64,000 bases of DNA from Romanomermis culicivorax (lineage: Eukaryota; Nematoda; Enoplea; Mermithida; Mermithidae), in assembly GCA_963922205.1 (NCBI GenBank), contig CAWUHX010000040.1:124001-188000 (forward strand), written 5' to 3'. Shown piece by piece: positions 11,601 to 24,068 of the stretch (the stretch's first letter is position 1; each line of letters begins with the position of its first letter). The translations under genes and the position numbers were made by a program. The notes below the pieces were generated by a model. It saw only the letters and a program-made list of their open reading frames with translations. It ran no database searches and was not told the DNA's origin.

Positions 11601-14600
11601 ATGCCAACGGTAAGCCACACACCGCCGGACTTCACTCGATTTCCGTCCCGTTCCAGTTCTCCCAACGCCGCCACAGCCGCACGCCGCGCTTTAAGTTTCG
11701 ATCAGATGATGTTGCCGCGACCGTCAAATATTACGCAATCGGCAGCGGTCCCCGCGGTAAGTCTCCCGCCCCATAACCCGCCCTTGTCTAATTTCAGCAC
11801 TCCCGCACTGGACGGGACGGCACAGCCGCAAGCACCGCTCATTCCCGCAACCGCGGCGACCAACAATTCCCAAACTCCGCGGTTTGGAAACCAAAATACT
11901 CATGCCACCGCCGAAAATCGTCTCAACGCGCCGCCCGCATCGCAAATGCCGCCACCGCCCGCGCCGGCTCGAAGTAATGATGACCAAATTGTCGCCAGAA
12001 CCGACTCTTCCGAATCCTTTGTCAATATTGAACCGCCGCAAGCCCCAGCCGCCACCCGTGCTTCAACAAATGATCACCGCAGCAGTCTCGCTATCGCAAA
12101 CGCCAACGAAGTCCAAAATTTTCGCATAGAAGCACGCGACGCGCTGGAACAACTAAACACCGCCGCCGCGCGTATAACTAACAATGTCCCCACGGTACAA
12201 ACCATTGATCAAATTATCGGCGCCGTCTCCGATCAATTCCAAGCCCAACAATTACGCGTTCAACGCGAAATTCAAGAACAAACAAAAGCCACTAACGCGC
12301 GTTTCGCCGCGCTCGCCGAGCAAATGCAACAATTGATTTCCACAACTGCCGCCGCGACGCACGCGCGTAATCCGCCTACACCAAGACCGCCGCCGGTGTC
12401 CTCACGGTTTCACGGCGAGGAGACAAGAGATGTTTATATCCCTAACGAAACTCTCCGTGAAACTGAACCGGCTCCAGTCTTTGGCAGGCTACCAAACCAG
12501 GTCAAACCCAAAGCACCGTCGACGGATACCTTGTATAATAACGAATTCGCCCGCAGTACGCGCGCCGATGAAGATTTACACCGCTCCGCGCTTCAAAGAC
12601 GCCCACCGCCCGCGGCAAACCAATTTGGCTTTTCAGATTATCCACCCGACGATTATTATGAACACCCGCATCCTCGGTACGACATGCCGCACACGTCTCA
12701 TCGTGAAGAAGATAGCCGCATCAAAACAATCGTCGACAATATGCATCCGTTGATAATTGACGGCGCCGCAACAAATAAACGCCTGTTACGCTTCTTCATA
12801 CGACTGGAAAATGAGTTCGGCTACGACGCCTCCAATCACGTAAAGATGAGTGCCCTCCGCCGACTCACCCGCGATACGCCAAGCGACATGATCCAAGATA
12901 TGACGCGGTACGAAGACGCCAAACATTTGCTTATGTTCCAGTTGGCGCCCGATTGCAATCCGATGACTCTTAAACGTGAACTTGCGTCAATCACCCCAGA
13001 AGCTGGAGAGGAACCCGCCGCATTCTTAAGTAAGGTAATGACTTATGTACAACTATTATATCAACATGAAGATCAAACTTTCCGGCATAAACAAGTAATT
13101 GATACCTTTTTGACAAAAATGCCTGTTTTCTATCAACTCACAATTGGCGAACAAGCAAAGGGTTTCACAAATGTTCAACAACTGGCCGACGCCGTAGCCA
13201 AAGCCCGTAGTGTCCTCAACGCAACTAAAGCCGAAATCGGAACCGCGGAACGACCCATTCTGGTAAATCAAGCCGATCAAGACCCACCGCCTCCGAAGTC
13301 GCCGCAACCGTTTGAGCGCCGTTTTGAACGCCGCCGCAGCATGGACCGTCCTCAAAACCGCTACCGCGAGCGCTCTCCCTCAATGGACCGCAGGACGCAA
13401 AACACGGCGATGCAGCCCAATAAATTCGTCTCTTTCCAACCACAAGCAATTGAACCAACGCCGCCGCAACCACCGCGCACGGAGATGCTCCTGGAACAAT
13501 TGATTCAACGATACGACCGCGACTATGAAGAAAGAAAATCTCGACAACGCCCTGAAGAAACGGCACCCAACAATAGGCATCAAAGTCCGCGCCACCCATC
13601 TCAAAACAGAGAGCCGTACGCAAATCGCTTTGACCGATCCGCCAGCAGAGACCGCGCACGCCCGGCGCAACCCACAGGTCTGTGGTGCGACGCTCACAAA
13701 TCCCGCACTCACAACACAGAAGATTGCGTCTGGCTCAAACGGCAAAACGCTCAACAACAAGCCCGAATTGAACCAAATCGCTCAAATTATGCCGCCCAAC
13801 CACGGCAAGTTGACTTCCGAAATAATTCAAACGACGTCCGTGGACAACGCGATTGGCGACCCCGCCGCGGAGGACCGCCCCAACGTGGAGCGAACTACGC
13901 CCGCGGCGCGCGAAACCAATTTTATGAAGGTAATCCTATACAACGCCCAAATGATTTTGTTCAGAACACCTACGCCGTCTACCCGAACCATCAATTTCCG
14001 GCGCCGTGGGAACAACATATCCACTACAACGCGGTACCGGCTCCATACGTCACAACGCCAACGGATTCATCACGCGCTAGTTCTCAATCTTCAGAAATGC
14101 AAATTGCCCTACCCGCCCTTCCGGCACCAAACACCGCGCCCGTATCTGCGCTCGAAACACGCGTTAACAATCATTCAACGTCCGCGGCCAATATGGTCGT
14201 TCCATCCAAAGAAATTGCTTCCGCCGCGCCGATTGTCAGCCCCGGCATCGTCCGTTGGAACGCAACAGGCCGCGCTTTTCAAGATCCCTGTCATATTCGT
14301 TCGTCCGTTTGTCAAATTGATAATCTAACGCCATCTTCCAAATCGTTTGTCCGCAAATACGCTTCTACGAGAGCCTTTCAAATCCCAATCAAAATAGGAG
14401 CCGTCAAAGCACACGCGCTCATCGACACAGGTGCCCAATGTTCCGTACTATCATCAGGTTTGGTCAAACGCGCTTTCGACAAGCAATCGCTTCAACTCCC
14501 GATATGTGGAAAAATTAAAGTAGCCGACGGCGCCGTAGTCAACGCTCACGGCCCGGTAGTTGTCACAATGGAATCCGCCTTCGGAGAGCACATGATCAAA

Positions 14601-17600
14601 TGCGTGATCCTTGACGACGACGGAAACGATCAATTCATCATCGGAACCGATTTCCTCGCGCACCCCGATATCCACGCCATTTTAAACTTCAAAGACAATT
14701 ATATCGAAATTCAAGACGTTAAACTGCCGCTCAAAGTAATCGCCTCGATCCGCCCGCAAACGGAATTATTTCTCAACGCCGCTAACGACAACGTTTTAGA
14801 AGAGATACCAGAAGACGAACGAGTAAGTTGTTATGATGATAAATCTGATATTTTTAGTCAACCCGAAGAAATCGAAGTCGAACAACCGATTCGGCAGGCT
14901 CAACCTGGTCCACACCAACCGCCCCCTAGGCGGTTGGAGGTTACAGAGCTTGCCGAACCAATTTTTCTCGTCGCCCAAGCTTCCGTTTCCATTTCACCGC
15001 ACTGCCAACAATGGGTCAAAAGTAGCGTTTTTCCCACAACATCGGCGACAGTGCCCGACGTGATTGTACAACCACTCGCCACGGATAACGTTGCCGCAGA
15101 GCTCCCAGTCGAAACCGCAGTGGTCAACATCACTAACGGCCATTGCCCGCTCCTTTTCATCAACAATACGCCGAACAGTATAAAACTACGACCAAACCAA
15201 CTCATTGCGATGGCAAAGCACACGCTGGAGTATTCCGAAACCCACGCCGATTGTCAGATAGCAACCGCCGCCGCCGACCGCGACTTAACCGACCACGAGC
15301 CGGCCGCATTGGACAAGTCATTCCCTGGCAACACCGCTCAACAAAAGCTGGAATACGCCCTGAACAAAATGACGGAAAAGACGTATGTTTCTACCGCGCA
15401 AAAAGAGAGAGCCCTCAAGATGCTCCGACAACACCGCGATGTTTTCAGCCTCCCCGGCGATAAACCAACCATCACTAGCGAGTTGACCGTCAGCATCGAT
15501 ACCGGCACCGCAAAACCAGTTTCCCGCCATTACTACCGCGCCGCGATGGAACAAAGACCGATTGTACGCCGCCATATCCAAGAAATGCTTGACAACGATT
15601 TTATCGAACCATCCCGCTCACCCTGGGCCGCACCGCTATTTTTGGTAAAGAAAAAGGACGGCTCGTGGAGACCCGTTGTTGACTACCGTGGAATCAACGA
15701 TGTTACGCCAAGCGACAAATTCCCAATCCCGCGCATCGACGACTACCTAGACGCAATGGGACACGCAAAGTTCTTCACCACGCTCGACCTCAAAGCAGGA
15801 TACTGGCAAGTACCCCTCGACGTCGGTTCCCGCGATAAAACAACCTTCATTTGCCAAGAAGGTTTGTTTCGCTTCAAAGTTTTACCGTTCGGCTTAAAGA
15901 ACGCGCCCGCCGAGTTTCAACGCTTAATGGAACGAATCCTCCGCCCGTATATCTGGAAAATCTGCCTCGTCTACATTGATGATATAATCATTTTTTCGAA
16001 TTCGTTTGAAGAGCATTTGGAACACCTTCAAATCGTTTTTGACGCCCTCCGCGCTGCCAATCTTACGCTTCGACCCGACAAATGCGAGTTTCTGCCGCCG
16101 CAAGTCAAATTCTTGGGACATCTTCTTAGCGCCCGCGGAATCGCCGCCGATCCCGAGAAAGTCAAAGCGATCGCCGAATACGAATTTCCAAAGACTAAAA
16201 AAGGTATGCAAAGTTTTTTAGGTCTAGTTCAATGGTGCAAGCGATTCATTCCGAATTTGGCGACATTGTCCAGTCCTTTGTACGGCCTCCTACGCAAAGA
16301 CGCCCAATATTTCGCCACGGATGAACATCACGCCGCTTTCAAAGGCATCAAAACAGCCCTTACGTCGTCGCCATTCCTCCGATATCCCGTCTACGATGGC
16401 AAAGCTCAATTCGTTATTCAAACCGACGCTAGTACGACCGCCATCGGAGCAATTTTGTACCAAGAAAACGAACACGACCAATGGGTCATCGCCTACAATA
16501 GTCGCGTACTCACCGATGCCGAAACCCGCTACAGTACAACTGAGCGTGAATGCCTCGCCATTGTATACGGTTTCCGGATGTACCGCCACTATGTGTACGG
16601 CCAGAAAGTTATTGTCCGCACTGACCACAAGCCCCTTGAATGGCTCAAAGACGAAAAACATCGTAATTCACGACTCCAGCGCTTCGCGATCAGTCTACAA
16701 GATTACGATTACAAAGTGGAATATGTTAAGGGTAAGGATAACGCTTACGCTGATTTTTTATCTAGGAAAGATGATCGCGACAAATGCCCGATCCAAAACG
16801 CTGAAAACTTGACCGCCAAGATCTTCCGTGAAAATTTTCACCCTGCTGGTGCAACTACGGAAACCGACTTAACGGTACCGGAAACACGCCCAGCAGTGGC
16901 TCCACTATTCACGGAAGTCGACGCCGAAATCAACGCCATCACCCGTGCGATGACAAGAAAGACCATCAGTTCACCCACACTCTCTAATTCAATGCCTAAG
17001 GATGCCGACCACGAACCGCCTCCGGCCGAAGCCATTACGATTGCCGCTCACGAAGATGTTTTAAAAGCTCAAGCCGCAGATCCAGCCATAACGAAAATCA
17101 TCGCCTCTCTCAAGACGGATAATGCCGCCAAACACCCGCCGATTTTCTTCCTCGAAGATCAACTTTTGTACCGGCATATCAAAGATGTCAAGCAATTAGT
17201 CGTACCCGCCTCATTGGTCGACCAAACCCTTCATCAATTCCACGGCGCAAAAATTTTGAATCACCAAGGAACCAATCGTACGCTAGCCGCCATTAAAGCT
17301 CACTTTTGGTGGCCCCGCATGGAAGAGGACGTTCGGGATTGGATCAAAACCTGTAAAATTTGTCAACTAACAACACCGCGCACGTCACCGCCTCCGCCGT
17401 TGTTGCCAATTCAACCCAAGCATCCATTCGAAATTGTGGCTACCGACATCGTCAACATTTCGCCAGTAGGTGAGAAGCGTCCCTACGTTATTGTTTTTCA
17501 GGATTACTTTACGAAATTCGTATCCGCGCACCCGATTCCGGATCAGAAAGCCTCAACAATAGTGGAATGTTTTATCAACAACGTCGTCCTTACGCACGGT

Positions 17601-18329
17601 AGCCCACTCGTACTCCTTTCCGATCAAGGTGGATGCTTTACGTCAAAACTCATGCAAGATATTTGTGAACTTCTCAAAATTCGAAAAGTCAAGACAACGG
17701 CGTACCACCCCCAGTGTAACGGAATGGTCGAACGTTTCAATCAAACATTGATCGCTCAACTTAAAAAGTATACCGCCGACGATCCAGACAACTGGGAGCG
17801 ATACCTGCCCTACGCCGTGTTCGCTTACAACGCCACGCCGCATACAGCCACACGACATTCGCCGTTTAGTTTATTACGAGGATATGAACCGCGCATCACT
17901 TTCGACTACGATTGCCCCTGCCGCCTCACCTTGCCCTTGAATTACGACGCTTATCAACATATTCTAACGCAAGCCCAACTTAAGATGCACGAAAAGATCA
18001 AAGCTAACCTCGATGCCGCAGCCGCCGCCAGCAAAGAATATTTTGACCGCAAAGCTCGAAGACGCGACTTCGCCGTCAACGACTTAGTTCTTTTGACCAA
18101 CACGCGAAAAGCCAACAAGATTCAACCCGACTTCATCGGGCCTTTCCTCATCACGGACGCTTCCCGCGCAGCCGAAAACGTTGTTACCATTGACGCACTC
18201 GACGCGCCCGGCCGCCCGCAGACCGTCTCCATAACGCGTCTAAAACCGTTCATCCCACGACCGGCAAAGAATACTTTTGACAACGAAGAAGGCGGACCCC
18301 GCACGCCCCACACTTCCCGCCGGCAATAG
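11601..18329 (+). CDS. Gag-Pol polyprotein (Ty3/gypsy), 2242 residues, single frame
   Basis: The start is the ATG at 11601, 136 nt past the LTR; the frame is open slightly upstream but has no earlier ATG. Gag is alanine/proline-rich, then structured, and ends in a basic arginine-rich part. It carries a zinc-knuckle-like C696-X2-H-X4-H-X4-C709, where the usual second cysteine is histidine. The protease aspartate is in DTGAQ (D942). Reverse transcriptase spans about 1300-1480 with YIDD at 1458-1461. The RNase H aspartate is D1609. Integrase has an H1881/C1918-C1921 zinc-binding region and a D1949, D2008, E2044 triad (D-58-D-35-E). A GPF-type C-terminal segment follows, with no chromodomain seen. 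Gag and pol are fused with no frameshift or stop. It should act in cytoplasmic particles and then integrate cDNA into chromosomes. Confidence 0.97.
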   Translation: MPTVSHTPPDFTRFPSRSSSPNAATAARRALSFDQMMLPRPSNITQSAAVPAVSLPPHNPPLSNFSTPALDGTAQPQAPLIPATAATNNSQTPRFGNQNTHATAENRLNAPPASQMPPPPAPARSNDDQIVARTDSSESFVNIEPPQAPAATRASTNDHRSSLAIANANEVQNFRIEARDALEQLNTAAARITNNVPTVQTIDQIIGAVSDQFQAQQLRVQREIQEQTKATNARFAALAEQMQQLISTTAAATHARNPPTPRPPPVSSRFHGEETRDVYIPNETLRETEPAPVFGRLPNQVKPKAPSTDTLYNNEFARSTRADEDLHRSALQRRPPPAANQFGFSDYPPDDYYEHPHPRYDMPHTSHREEDSRIKTIVDNMHPLIIDGAATNKRLLRFFIRLENEFGYDASNHVKMSALRRLTRDTPSDMIQDMTRYEDAKHLLMFQLAPDCNPMTLKRELASITPEAGEEPAAFLSKVMTYVQLLYQHEDQTFRHKQVIDTFLTKMPVFYQLTIGEQAKGFTNVQQLADAVAKARSVLNATKAEIGTAERPILVNQADQDPPPPKSPQPFERRFERRRSMDRPQNRYRERSPSMDRRTQNTAMQPNKFVSFQPQAIEPTPPQPPRTEMLLEQLIQRYDRDYEERKSRQRPEETAPNNRHQSPRHPSQNREPYANRFDRSASRDRARPAQPTGLWCDAHKSRTHNTEDCVWLKRQNAQQQARIEPNRSNYAAQPRQVDFRNNSNDVRGQRDWRPRRGGPPQRGANYARGARNQFYEGNPIQRPNDFVQNTYAVYPNHQFPAPWEQHIHYNAVPAPYVTTPTDSSRASSQSSEMQIALPALPAPNTAPVSALETRVNNHSTSAANMVVPSKEIASAAPIVSPGIVRWNATGRAFQDPCHIRSSVCQIDNLTPSSKSFVRKYASTRAFQIPIKIGAVKAHALIDTGAQCSVLSSGLVKRAFDKQSLQLPICGKIKVADGAVVNAHGPVVVTMESAFGEHMIKCVILDDDGNDQFIIGTDFLAHPDIHAILNFKDNYIEIQDVKLPLKVIASIRPQTELFLNAANDNVLEEIPEDERVSCYDDKSDIFSQPEEIEVEQPIRQAQPGPHQPPPRRLEVTELAEPIFLVAQASVSISPHCQQWVKSSVFPTTSATVPDVIVQPLATDNVAAELPVETAVVNITNGHCPLLFINNTPNSIKLRPNQLIAMAKHTLEYSETHADCQIATAAADRDLTDHEPAALDKSFPGNTAQQKLEYALNKMTEKTYVSTAQKERALKMLRQHRDVFSLPGDKPTITSELTVSIDTGTAKPVSRHYYRAAMEQRPIVRRHIQEMLDNDFIEPSRSPWAAPLFLVKKKDGSWRPVVDYRGINDVTPSDKFPIPRIDDYLDAMGHAKFFTTLDLKAGYWQVPLDVGSRDKTTFICQEGLFRFKVLPFGLKNAPAEFQRLMERILRPYIWKICLVYIDDIIIFSNSFEEHLEHLQIVFDALRAANLTLRPDKCEFLPPQVKFLGHLLSARGIAADPEKVKAIAEYEFPKTKKGMQSFLGLVQWCKRFIPNLATLSSPLYGLLRKDAQYFATDEHHAAFKGIKTALTSSPFLRYPVYDGKAQFVIQTDASTTAIGAILYQENEHDQWVIAYNSRVLTDAETRYSTTERECLAIVYGFRMYRHYVYGQKVIVRTDHKPLEWLKDEKHRNSRLQRFAISLQDYDYKVEYVKGKDNAYADFLSRKDDRDKCPIQNAENLTAKIFRENFHPAGATTETDLTVPETRPAVAPLFTEVDAEINAITRAMTRKTISSPTLSNSMPKDADHEPPPAEAITIAAHEDVLKAQAADPAITKIIASLKTDNAAKHPPIFFLEDQLLYRHIKDVKQLVVPASLVDQTLHQFHGAKILNHQGTNRTLAAIKAHFWWPRMEEDVRDWIKTCKICQLTTPRTSPPPPLLPIQPKHPFEIVATDIVNISPVGEKRPYVIVFQDYFTKFVSAHPIPDQKASTIVECFINNVVLTHGSPLVLLSDQGGCFTSKLMQDICELLKIRKVKTTAYHPQCNGMVERFNQTLIAQLKKYTADDPDNWERYLPYAVFAYNATPHTATRHSPFSLLRGYEPRITFDYDCPCRLTLPLNYDAYQHILTQAQLKMHEKIKANLDAAAAASKEYFDRKARRRDFAVNDLVLLTNTRKANKIQPDFIGPFLITDASRAAENVVTIDALDAPGRPQTVSITRLKPFIPRPAKNTFDNEEGGPRTPHTSRRQ

Positions 18330-18410
18330 TTCGCTTTGAAATTTTCTTTTGTGATACGGCGCTCATCACGCCGCGTTGTACATAATCTTTGTGTTTGTTT
18401 AATTTAGATC

Positions 18411-18650
18411 ATGGCGACCTCGATAACGAGCATCGATGCACGGCAGTTCCAACGTTTCCACGCAATCCATCGTTTTTGCCCTCAACCGACTTTACAATGT
18501 CACTTTACACCCGGTCTCGGTTTCCACACTTACGCAATAAGAGGGGGTTTCTTCTATAATGTTAGGTTCTGTTTGGCGCGAGGCCATTCGGTTTACTTCC
18601 GCCCGACCCTGGCCGCTATCACTCTCATAAGACTAATTGGGAAAGGTTGA
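18411..18650 (+). CDS. Possible accessory ORF of copy A (79 aa), unassigned
   Basis: This ORF starts with ATG in a good context (ATCATGGCG). Copy B keeps the first codons nearly unchanged (MATS, then TS, then DA), but its frame stops about a dozen codons in. The product would be rich in histidine, phenylalanine and arginine, and I recognise nothing in it. It may be untranslated leader for ORF2 and ORF3 rather than a gene. Confidence 0.22.
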   Translation: MATSITSIDARQFQRFHAIHRFCPQPTLQCHFTPGLGFHTYAIRGGFFYNVRFCLARGHSVYFRPTLAAITLIRLIGKG

Positions 18651-18741
18651 TTTTACTCTCCATTAACATAGTGGTGTTTGTGTTGCTTTTCGTAATGATA
18701 GTGTTTGCATTTTCCTACTTTACACTTTTTTTCACCTTTCA

Positions 18742-18742
18742 G
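18742..18742 (+). promoter_or_regulatory. Candidate splice acceptor before ORF2
   Basis: A run of pyrimidines followed by CACCTTTCAG ends here, close to the nematode acceptor consensus. Copy B has CAACTTTCAG at the same place. It could be used to express ORF2 and ORF3 from a spliced RNA. Confidence 0.4.
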
Positions 18743-18836
18743 CGGCTTATTCTTTTTACTATTTCATTTCCATCTTTCGCTTCCATCAGCAATAGTCGCA
18801 TTTTCCAGCCGCTCTCAAAAATTTTATTTTTTCAAT

Positions 18837-19037
18837 ATGACGACGCCGTCGACCGCATCATCTTCCACGGCCAACGACCCTCCGCCGTATCGCGAATCGA
18901 TAAACGTAAACGAACGTTACGTCCGCTGGGCCGAACGGCAGCCCCATCAAAACGATTTAAGTTTCGCCTGCGACGGTATTTTCTCATTTTATGCTTTTGC
19001 TGCTTATACTTGCATGCTCTTGCTTGGGACCCCATGA
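18837..19037 (+). CDS. ORF2: 66-residue PPPY protein with C-terminal hydrophobic segment
   Basis: The start is the ATG at 18837. The N-terminus is serine/threonine-rich, followed by PPPY, a known WW-domain-binding and retroviral late-domain motif, then a polar middle, and finally a hydrophobic stretch (FYAFAAY then CMLLL) long enough to touch or cross a membrane. The frame is conserved in copy B with an in-frame length difference, and upstream of this ATG the two copies are not alignable in frame, which supports this start. Position between pol and ORF3 is where env-like or accessory genes sit. A role in membrane targeting or budding is inference; no signal peptide or glycoprotein features are visible. 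Confidence 0.55.
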   Translation: MTTPSTASSSTANDPPPYRESINVNERYVRWAERQPHQNDLSFACDGIFSFYAFAAYTCMLLLGTP

Positions 19038-19325
19038 GTATCTTCCCCTCTGTAGTCTTGGGTCAGAGTTCCATGGTCAGCCGCCGCGATCCCGTCATCG
19101 TCAAGTTGTGGCCTTCTCAGTCCACAACCGGCCGCTGCCTTGATTTCCGCATACCACAACTCTCGTTATCTCGCTATCGTAGCCCGATCCAGTTGTCCAC
19201 GTGCGCCCATCAAGGTGACATCGCCGCCCAAGCCAACGCCGCCTCAAAGCATATGTCCTTCTAACGAGTTGACGACACCACAGCGTTTCCCTCTTGGTTC
19301 ACGTTTACATCATCCTTAAAACCCC

Positions 19326-22300
19326 ATGTCGTTCATTCGACGTGGCGTCCCATGTGTCACTGATGAGTATCACATTCGCTCTTGTTTAGAAAACAACGTC
19401 AAACGCCTAACTCGCGTCGCCGATTTAGAGTCGTGGTACATTTCCATGTACGCGCGACCCCCGAACGTCTTGCCGCCGCCGATTTTCCTTTCACCCGGAA
19501 GTTTGGGACAGGCCTTGGCCGTCCAACCCACACCAAACTTCCGTGGCTACACGCTGGTCGGCTTTGACACCGAATCCATCTCGGCCGCCGATTTCAAACA
19601 ATTTCAATGCACCGTTCAAATGCCAGCCGACCTCACGGCGTCTAGTTACCCCCGCTACGTTCAACTTGCGTTTCCGAACGGCACAATGTTCGTCTTCGAA
19701 ACGTTCACCGCCACCCCAGAAGACTGGACCGCGCTTTTCGCCCTAGTCGACGGCGACCACACCATTGTAGTCTCTTTCGATGGAGCCGACGACTGGGCGG
19801 GAATCTACGCGCTTCTGGGCACTCAATTTCGCACCGACCGGCAAAAGAAGAACAAAGATCCCGTCGTGAAAGCAATCCACTTCGACGCGTACCGCGTCAT
19901 CCGCAATATCGACATATCTCCGCCACTGTACGAGTTGGCCCGCCGAATCGGTTTCTTTCCGGAAAAACGCACGCTCAAAGCCACAGTCTCCGCAATGTGG
20001 GCGCTAGACGTCTCAAAGCTCACCTTACGCTTTCCTCACGCTCTACGCTTTTTCAACAATCCAGCAACGTCGTTTCTACAATCCGACGTTTTGGCCTACG
20101 CGGCCCTCGACGCCTACTATCCGCTGTTATTGTTCTTGGCATTCGGTCGTTACGGTTTCATCCCCGAGGTCTACAACGCGCCAGCGTTGTTTCCCCACGA
20201 CTCGTTGGACGCCGCCGAAATCGACCACCTCGCTGAGTACGTCATCGCCACTTTTCACAACGTCGCGCTGTCGGATGTCTTGCCTCCCGACTACGCCAAC
20301 CGGATCTACCCGACTACGTCACAAGTGGCCTTGCCCGCGATCATGCGAGATGAAGTTCTTTCAGCATACAAATTTTTTATGTATGATTGCACGTCGTCCG
20401 ACCACGGTCGGTCTTTCTGTTTAGGAACGGTTCCCAACGGCTTCAAAGACGTCAAATCCTTGACGCGGACAACTCACCCGAAGCTTCTTCCCGTTCCGAA
20501 AGTGCCGAAAAAGAAGAAAAAGAAACAGAAAGACGAATGGAACAAGTCACCAGACGTCTCCGACGACGAAGACCCGGCTCTAAAACCGCAATCAGTGTTC
20601 GATGATCCTAAACGTCTTCAAGCAGCCGTTACGTCGGCCATGAAAAGCAATCTCACCCACCGCATCATCGAGTTGCTCAACTTCCCGCTTTCACCGATAT
20701 ACAAGTTGGCCGTCCGCGATCGTATGCCTTACAACGATCCCAACTTGCCGCCGCTTCCCCACGAAGTCGAAGATCTTTGGACCGAACGCGTCGCTGCCGA
20801 CCAACCCCTACGCGAGCGCACTTATAACGGTACCCATTATCGTTATCACCCTTCAACCTTCCTTAATTTTTTACAGGTTGATGGAGAATGGTTCCGGAAG
20901 CTAACGACTTTTATGCCGTTAGCAGCGCTTCTAGCTTCACCATGCTCCGCCGCGGAATACGCCTGGGTCAATGACGTCCTCCTCCGCCACGCGCAATCAA
21001 TGACGCCAGATACACGTGCCGTGTTCTACGAGTGCATGTGGTACCGAAGCGACGGCAACCCCAATTCGCTCCTCACGACTTGGATGAACCGCATTCCGGA
21101 ACGCGAGCCCAGTTTTTCGGCCGACTCGAGCACGTACATATGCAACCGCTTCGCGTTACGCCCGATCGTGTTCGACGAAAACTTCCACATGGAAACGTCG
21201 GTAGAAGAAGTCGAAATCGATGAAAACGATTACACGGCCAATCCACATAGCCGTTTCCATTTTTATTCGACGTTTATCGCGCTCATCGACCATCAAAACC
21301 GCCTTTCGTTCCCCGCGCCGGTGTATGCGTACCCCATGCCGACTACGGCTTCGGTGCACACGCTCACCGCCGAGGAACTCCTCGACCGCCCCACCGACGT
21401 TGAAGTTGAACCCGCCGACGATGAACTACTTGAAACGCCAATTTTCGATCTCAACATAGCGAAGCTGCCGCCGTCAACAGACGTGTCGGCCCTTCCTATG
21501 GTACCCGCGCCTTCCGATATTACCGCAACTGCCACGCAAATCAACGATTTCCTGAAATTGATGCTAGACGAAATTTCCAACATCGCTCCGGCCCCGATGG
21601 ACGAGTCCACACCCGTCCAACCCGCCGCGATTGACTCCGAGACAATGACGTCAGAGCAAATGTTGACTGACATACCCGAAGAAAGTACGGTGGACCAATC
21701 CACGTCTATGGACGTCACCCCTATGGAACCAGCCGCTGCGCCTATCACCACGGCACCCGCTGTGGATCCACGAATATATTTGGCGACGCCGGCCGTTTTG
21801 CCGGGACCTCCGCTTATCGCTACTGTTGCCGCAGCCAGGTATAGTGCTCCTGTACGTTTTTCGCAACAGTTTATTTCAGCTCCGCAATGGGACGCTTTGG
21901 CCGCAGCACTGACCGCGCATCATTTCCCGCCACCGCCGCCAGGTATGCTATTTCCTGAGCACCAATGGAAAGATTTCCCCGAATCGTTGAAAGAACAAAT
22001 ACAACAAATTTTGTTGCCGCAACCGACGTTGATCGCTCCGGCCCCGCAAGTAGCTCCAATGGCTCCCGCGATGGCCCAACCCGTCACGCAATTACCGGCT
22101 CCGTTACCGCCGCCGGTCATATCGCAACCGCAAGCGATCTCGCAACCGCCGCAACCAGCGATTCTACCGCCGCCGACGGCGCCTGTGGATGTCCAAACCC
22201 CACAGGCATCCAGCACGTCCGTGCCGGCCTTAGATCGCTATGGTGATCCCATCAGAAGACCCGGGCGGTATGAACATTCGATAAAAAGAAAACAACAGCT

Positions 22301-24068
22301 TCAGGACGAATCAGCGTACCGCAAATCTCACAAGACCAAAACATCGGACGAACCGAGTACACGGCGTACGCCGCCACCCAGCACCTCGCGTGCTGAGCGC
22401 GGCCGAACGCCCAGTGAGCGCACCACTCGACGCCGTGAACAACGCGATAAGCAAAGAACCCGCGAAGAAGCCGCACGCTCTTCGCACGCTACGTCAACGC
22501 CGAAACCCAAACGCGATTCTTCCAAAACAACAGCGTCGGCAACGTTACCGCCGCCTGCTCACAAGACAGACAGTCACCGTTCACACCACGAGTCCCATTC
22601 TCGTGATGACCGCCACCGAAAAGAAACGAAACAAACCCCAGCAACCGGCAGGGATAGCCGCCAACACGAACGCCGCGATGACGCACCGCCGCATCGTACT
22701 CAGAGCGAACAAACCCGTAAGGTGCACACAACGGGTTTTTACGAAGAACACTATCGCCACGGTTTCCGCCGTTCACGGACGAAATTGACCGACTATATTA
22801 GCCCATTGCACCGAGACGCCGAAATCCAGCGCCGCCTGGAAGCTCTAAAGAATCCGCCGAAAGATGAATTTAAAGCTCCGCTCCCGCCGCCTCCTATGGA
22901 CGGGGAGCCCGCACAACCCTCGACTACGCCTACGGTAACGTCGCAGCCGCCCACGGCTCCGACAACCGCCATATCGACCACGGTAACCCACACCACGTCG
23001 CTGCCGCCTACGGCCCCGACGTCGGCTCCGGTTACTGCGGTCCAACAGCCGCATATGATCATCACCACCAAACCGGTCCTTGGAGTTCCGTTGCCACCAA
23101 GTTCCGCGCCAGCAATCAAACCCCGGTTGCCTAGCGAGGCTAAGCGCTTGCCGAACTATACGCGTTTCCGTACTACCGATAAGCCGCACGCTGTTACGAT
23201 TGCCACGCCGGGCTATCCGCCACATATTGACCCGGCCGTTGAGTTTTTCTCGCCGCGCACGATGCACGAGATGGTGCTGATCAATTTTTTCGGGCGCCTC
23301 CGCATTCACATCATTATGCCGGTGCACATACGCGCCACGAACGCTTCACTGGCGTTGTACCAATATTTCCGCGACCACTACCGCCCCTCGTACGTAGAAC
23401 AGCAACCACCGATCTCGCACGCCGTTGCCACGGTAATATTGAAATGGGTCGCCAGTCTTTGGGCCGAGGAGCTCGGCGTCGTTGACGCCGTTCACACCGC
23501 CCATTTGACGCTTTTCCTCTACGAAGCCCGCGGCCTGGACAATCCTTCGTGCCTGCTCCAAGCCTACAACACCGCTGTCGGACTCATCGACAGCTGGATG
23601 GCTTACCCAGACTACGCACCGTTTCCACAGCCGCCCGAACTCGCCGACGTCCGAAAACTTTATTTACACTACCATAGCGAGACGGATCGCCCCGCGCCCG
23701 TGCTGCGTCGGCACGATTTCTCTGCCCGGTGGAATCTTTTACCACCGCGACCGTTGCCGCCAACAGGGACGCCGTCCGACAAACCGTCGTTAATCGCGAC
23801 TCAGTTACCAGCGCCGGGCATTAACCCGCTATCGCCGCTCCCGCCTCAAACGTCAACTTCGTCGTCTCGCCGCCGGGATACCTCTGACTACGGTCGATCC
23901 CGCTATTCTCGTAGCTACCGCTTTGACGGCCACGAAGATCCATACGATCCCCACGGCTACCACATCGAACGCCAACGAGAAAGAGAAAGAGAACGAGAAC
24001 GAGACCGCCGCGATCCGCCACGAAACCACCGTTCAGCGTCCGACACTCGTTATCGCCGCCGCCACTGA
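19326..24068 (+). CDS. ORF3: 1580-residue protein with N-terminal DEDDy 3'-5' exonuclease domain
   Basis: The start is the ATG at 19326, with no earlier in-frame ATG. Residues about 70-285 read as a DnaQ-fold exonuclease: motif I FDTES with D81 and E83, a motif II candidate around D152-D156 (FDGADDW), and motif III YAALDAY with Y258 and D262 in the Y-X3-D spacing that defines the DEDDy subgroup. Arrangement and a leucine-rich helix before motif III resemble WRN, EXD2 and MUT-7. A lysine run lies near 393-400. Residues about 430-700 look globular but unassigned. About 700-1250 is proline/threonine-rich with basic RS/RE patches and three PTAP tetrapeptides (near 950, 1209 and 1227). A second compact domain lies at about 1285-1470, and the tail is RE-rich. 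Catalytic residues are intact here but not in copy B. No env-like features are seen. Confidence 0.85.
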   Translation: MSFIRRGVPCVTDEYHIRSCLENNVKRLTRVADLESWYISMYARPPNVLPPPIFLSPGSLGQALAVQPTPNFRGYTLVGFDTESISAADFKQFQCTVQMPADLTASSYPRYVQLAFPNGTMFVFETFTATPEDWTALFALVDGDHTIVVSFDGADDWAGIYALLGTQFRTDRQKKNKDPVVKAIHFDAYRVIRNIDISPPLYELARRIGFFPEKRTLKATVSAMWALDVSKLTLRFPHALRFFNNPATSFLQSDVLAYAALDAYYPLLLFLAFGRYGFIPEVYNAPALFPHDSLDAAEIDHLAEYVIATFHNVALSDVLPPDYANRIYPTTSQVALPAIMRDEVLSAYKFFMYDCTSSDHGRSFCLGTVPNGFKDVKSLTRTTHPKLLPVPKVPKKKKKKQKDEWNKSPDVSDDEDPALKPQSVFDDPKRLQAAVTSAMKSNLTHRIIELLNFPLSPIYKLAVRDRMPYNDPNLPPLPHEVEDLWTERVAADQPLRERTYNGTHYRYHPSTFLNFLQVDGEWFRKLTTFMPLAALLASPCSAAEYAWVNDVLLRHAQSMTPDTRAVFYECMWYRSDGNPNSLLTTWMNRIPEREPSFSADSSTYICNRFALRPIVFDENFHMETSVEEVEIDENDYTANPHSRFHFYSTFIALIDHQNRLSFPAPVYAYPMPTTASVHTLTAEELLDRPTDVEVEPADDELLETPIFDLNIAKLPPSTDVSALPMVPAPSDITATATQINDFLKLMLDEISNIAPAPMDESTPVQPAAIDSETMTSEQMLTDIPEESTVDQSTSMDVTPMEPAAAPITTAPAVDPRIYLATPAVLPGPPLIATVAAARYSAPVRFSQQFISAPQWDALAAALTAHHFPPPPPGMLFPEHQWKDFPESLKEQIQQILLPQPTLIAPAPQVAPMAPAMAQPVTQLPAPLPPPVISQPQAISQPPQPAILPPPTAPVDVQTPQASSTSVPALDRYGDPIRRPGRYEHSIKRKQQLQDESAYRKSHKTKTSDEPSTRRTPPPSTSRAERGRTPSERTTRRREQRDKQRTREEAARSSHATSTPKPKRDSSKTTASATLPPPAHKTDSHRSHHESHSRDDRHRKETKQTPATGRDSRQHERRDDAPPHRTQSEQTRKVHTTGFYEEHYRHGFRRSRTKLTDYISPLHRDAEIQRRLEALKNPPKDEFKAPLPPPPMDGEPAQPSTTPTVTSQPPTAPTTAISTTVTHTTSLPPTAPTSAPVTAVQQPHMIITTKPVLGVPLPPSSAPAIKPRLPSEAKRLPNYTRFRTTDKPHAVTIATPGYPPHIDPAVEFFSPRTMHEMVLINFFGRLRIHIIMPVHIRATNASLALYQYFRDHYRPSYVEQQPPISHAVATVILKWVASLWAEELGVVDAVHTAHLTLFLYEARGLDNPSCLLQAYNTAVGLIDSWMAYPDYAPFPQPPELADVRKLYLHYHSETDRPAPVLRRHDFSARWNLLPPRPLPPTGTPSDKPSLIATQLPAPGINPLSPLPPQTSTSSSRRRDTSDYGRSRYSRSYRFDGHEDPYDPHGYHIERQRERERERERDRRDPPRNHRSASDTRYRRRH

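Larger units (their letters stand above)
18330..18836 (+). other. Region between pol and ORF2 of copy A
   Basis: This stretch contains a 79-codon ORF (18411-18650), a pyrimidine tract ending TTTTTTTCACCTTTCAG at 18742, and no recognisable domain. The TTTCAG acceptor is also present at the matching place in copy B. Confidence 0.5.

Noticed and set aside
13525-14328. 267-codon frame inside gag-pol of copy A
   Set aside because: It overlaps gag-pol in another phase. It is a by-product of the basic proline-rich gag C-terminus; copy B shows the same shadow.
19326-24068. ORF3 as an envelope gene
   Set aside because: No signal peptide, fusion peptide, cysteine-rich ectodomain or membrane anchor is visible; the exonuclease motifs explain the N-terminus better.
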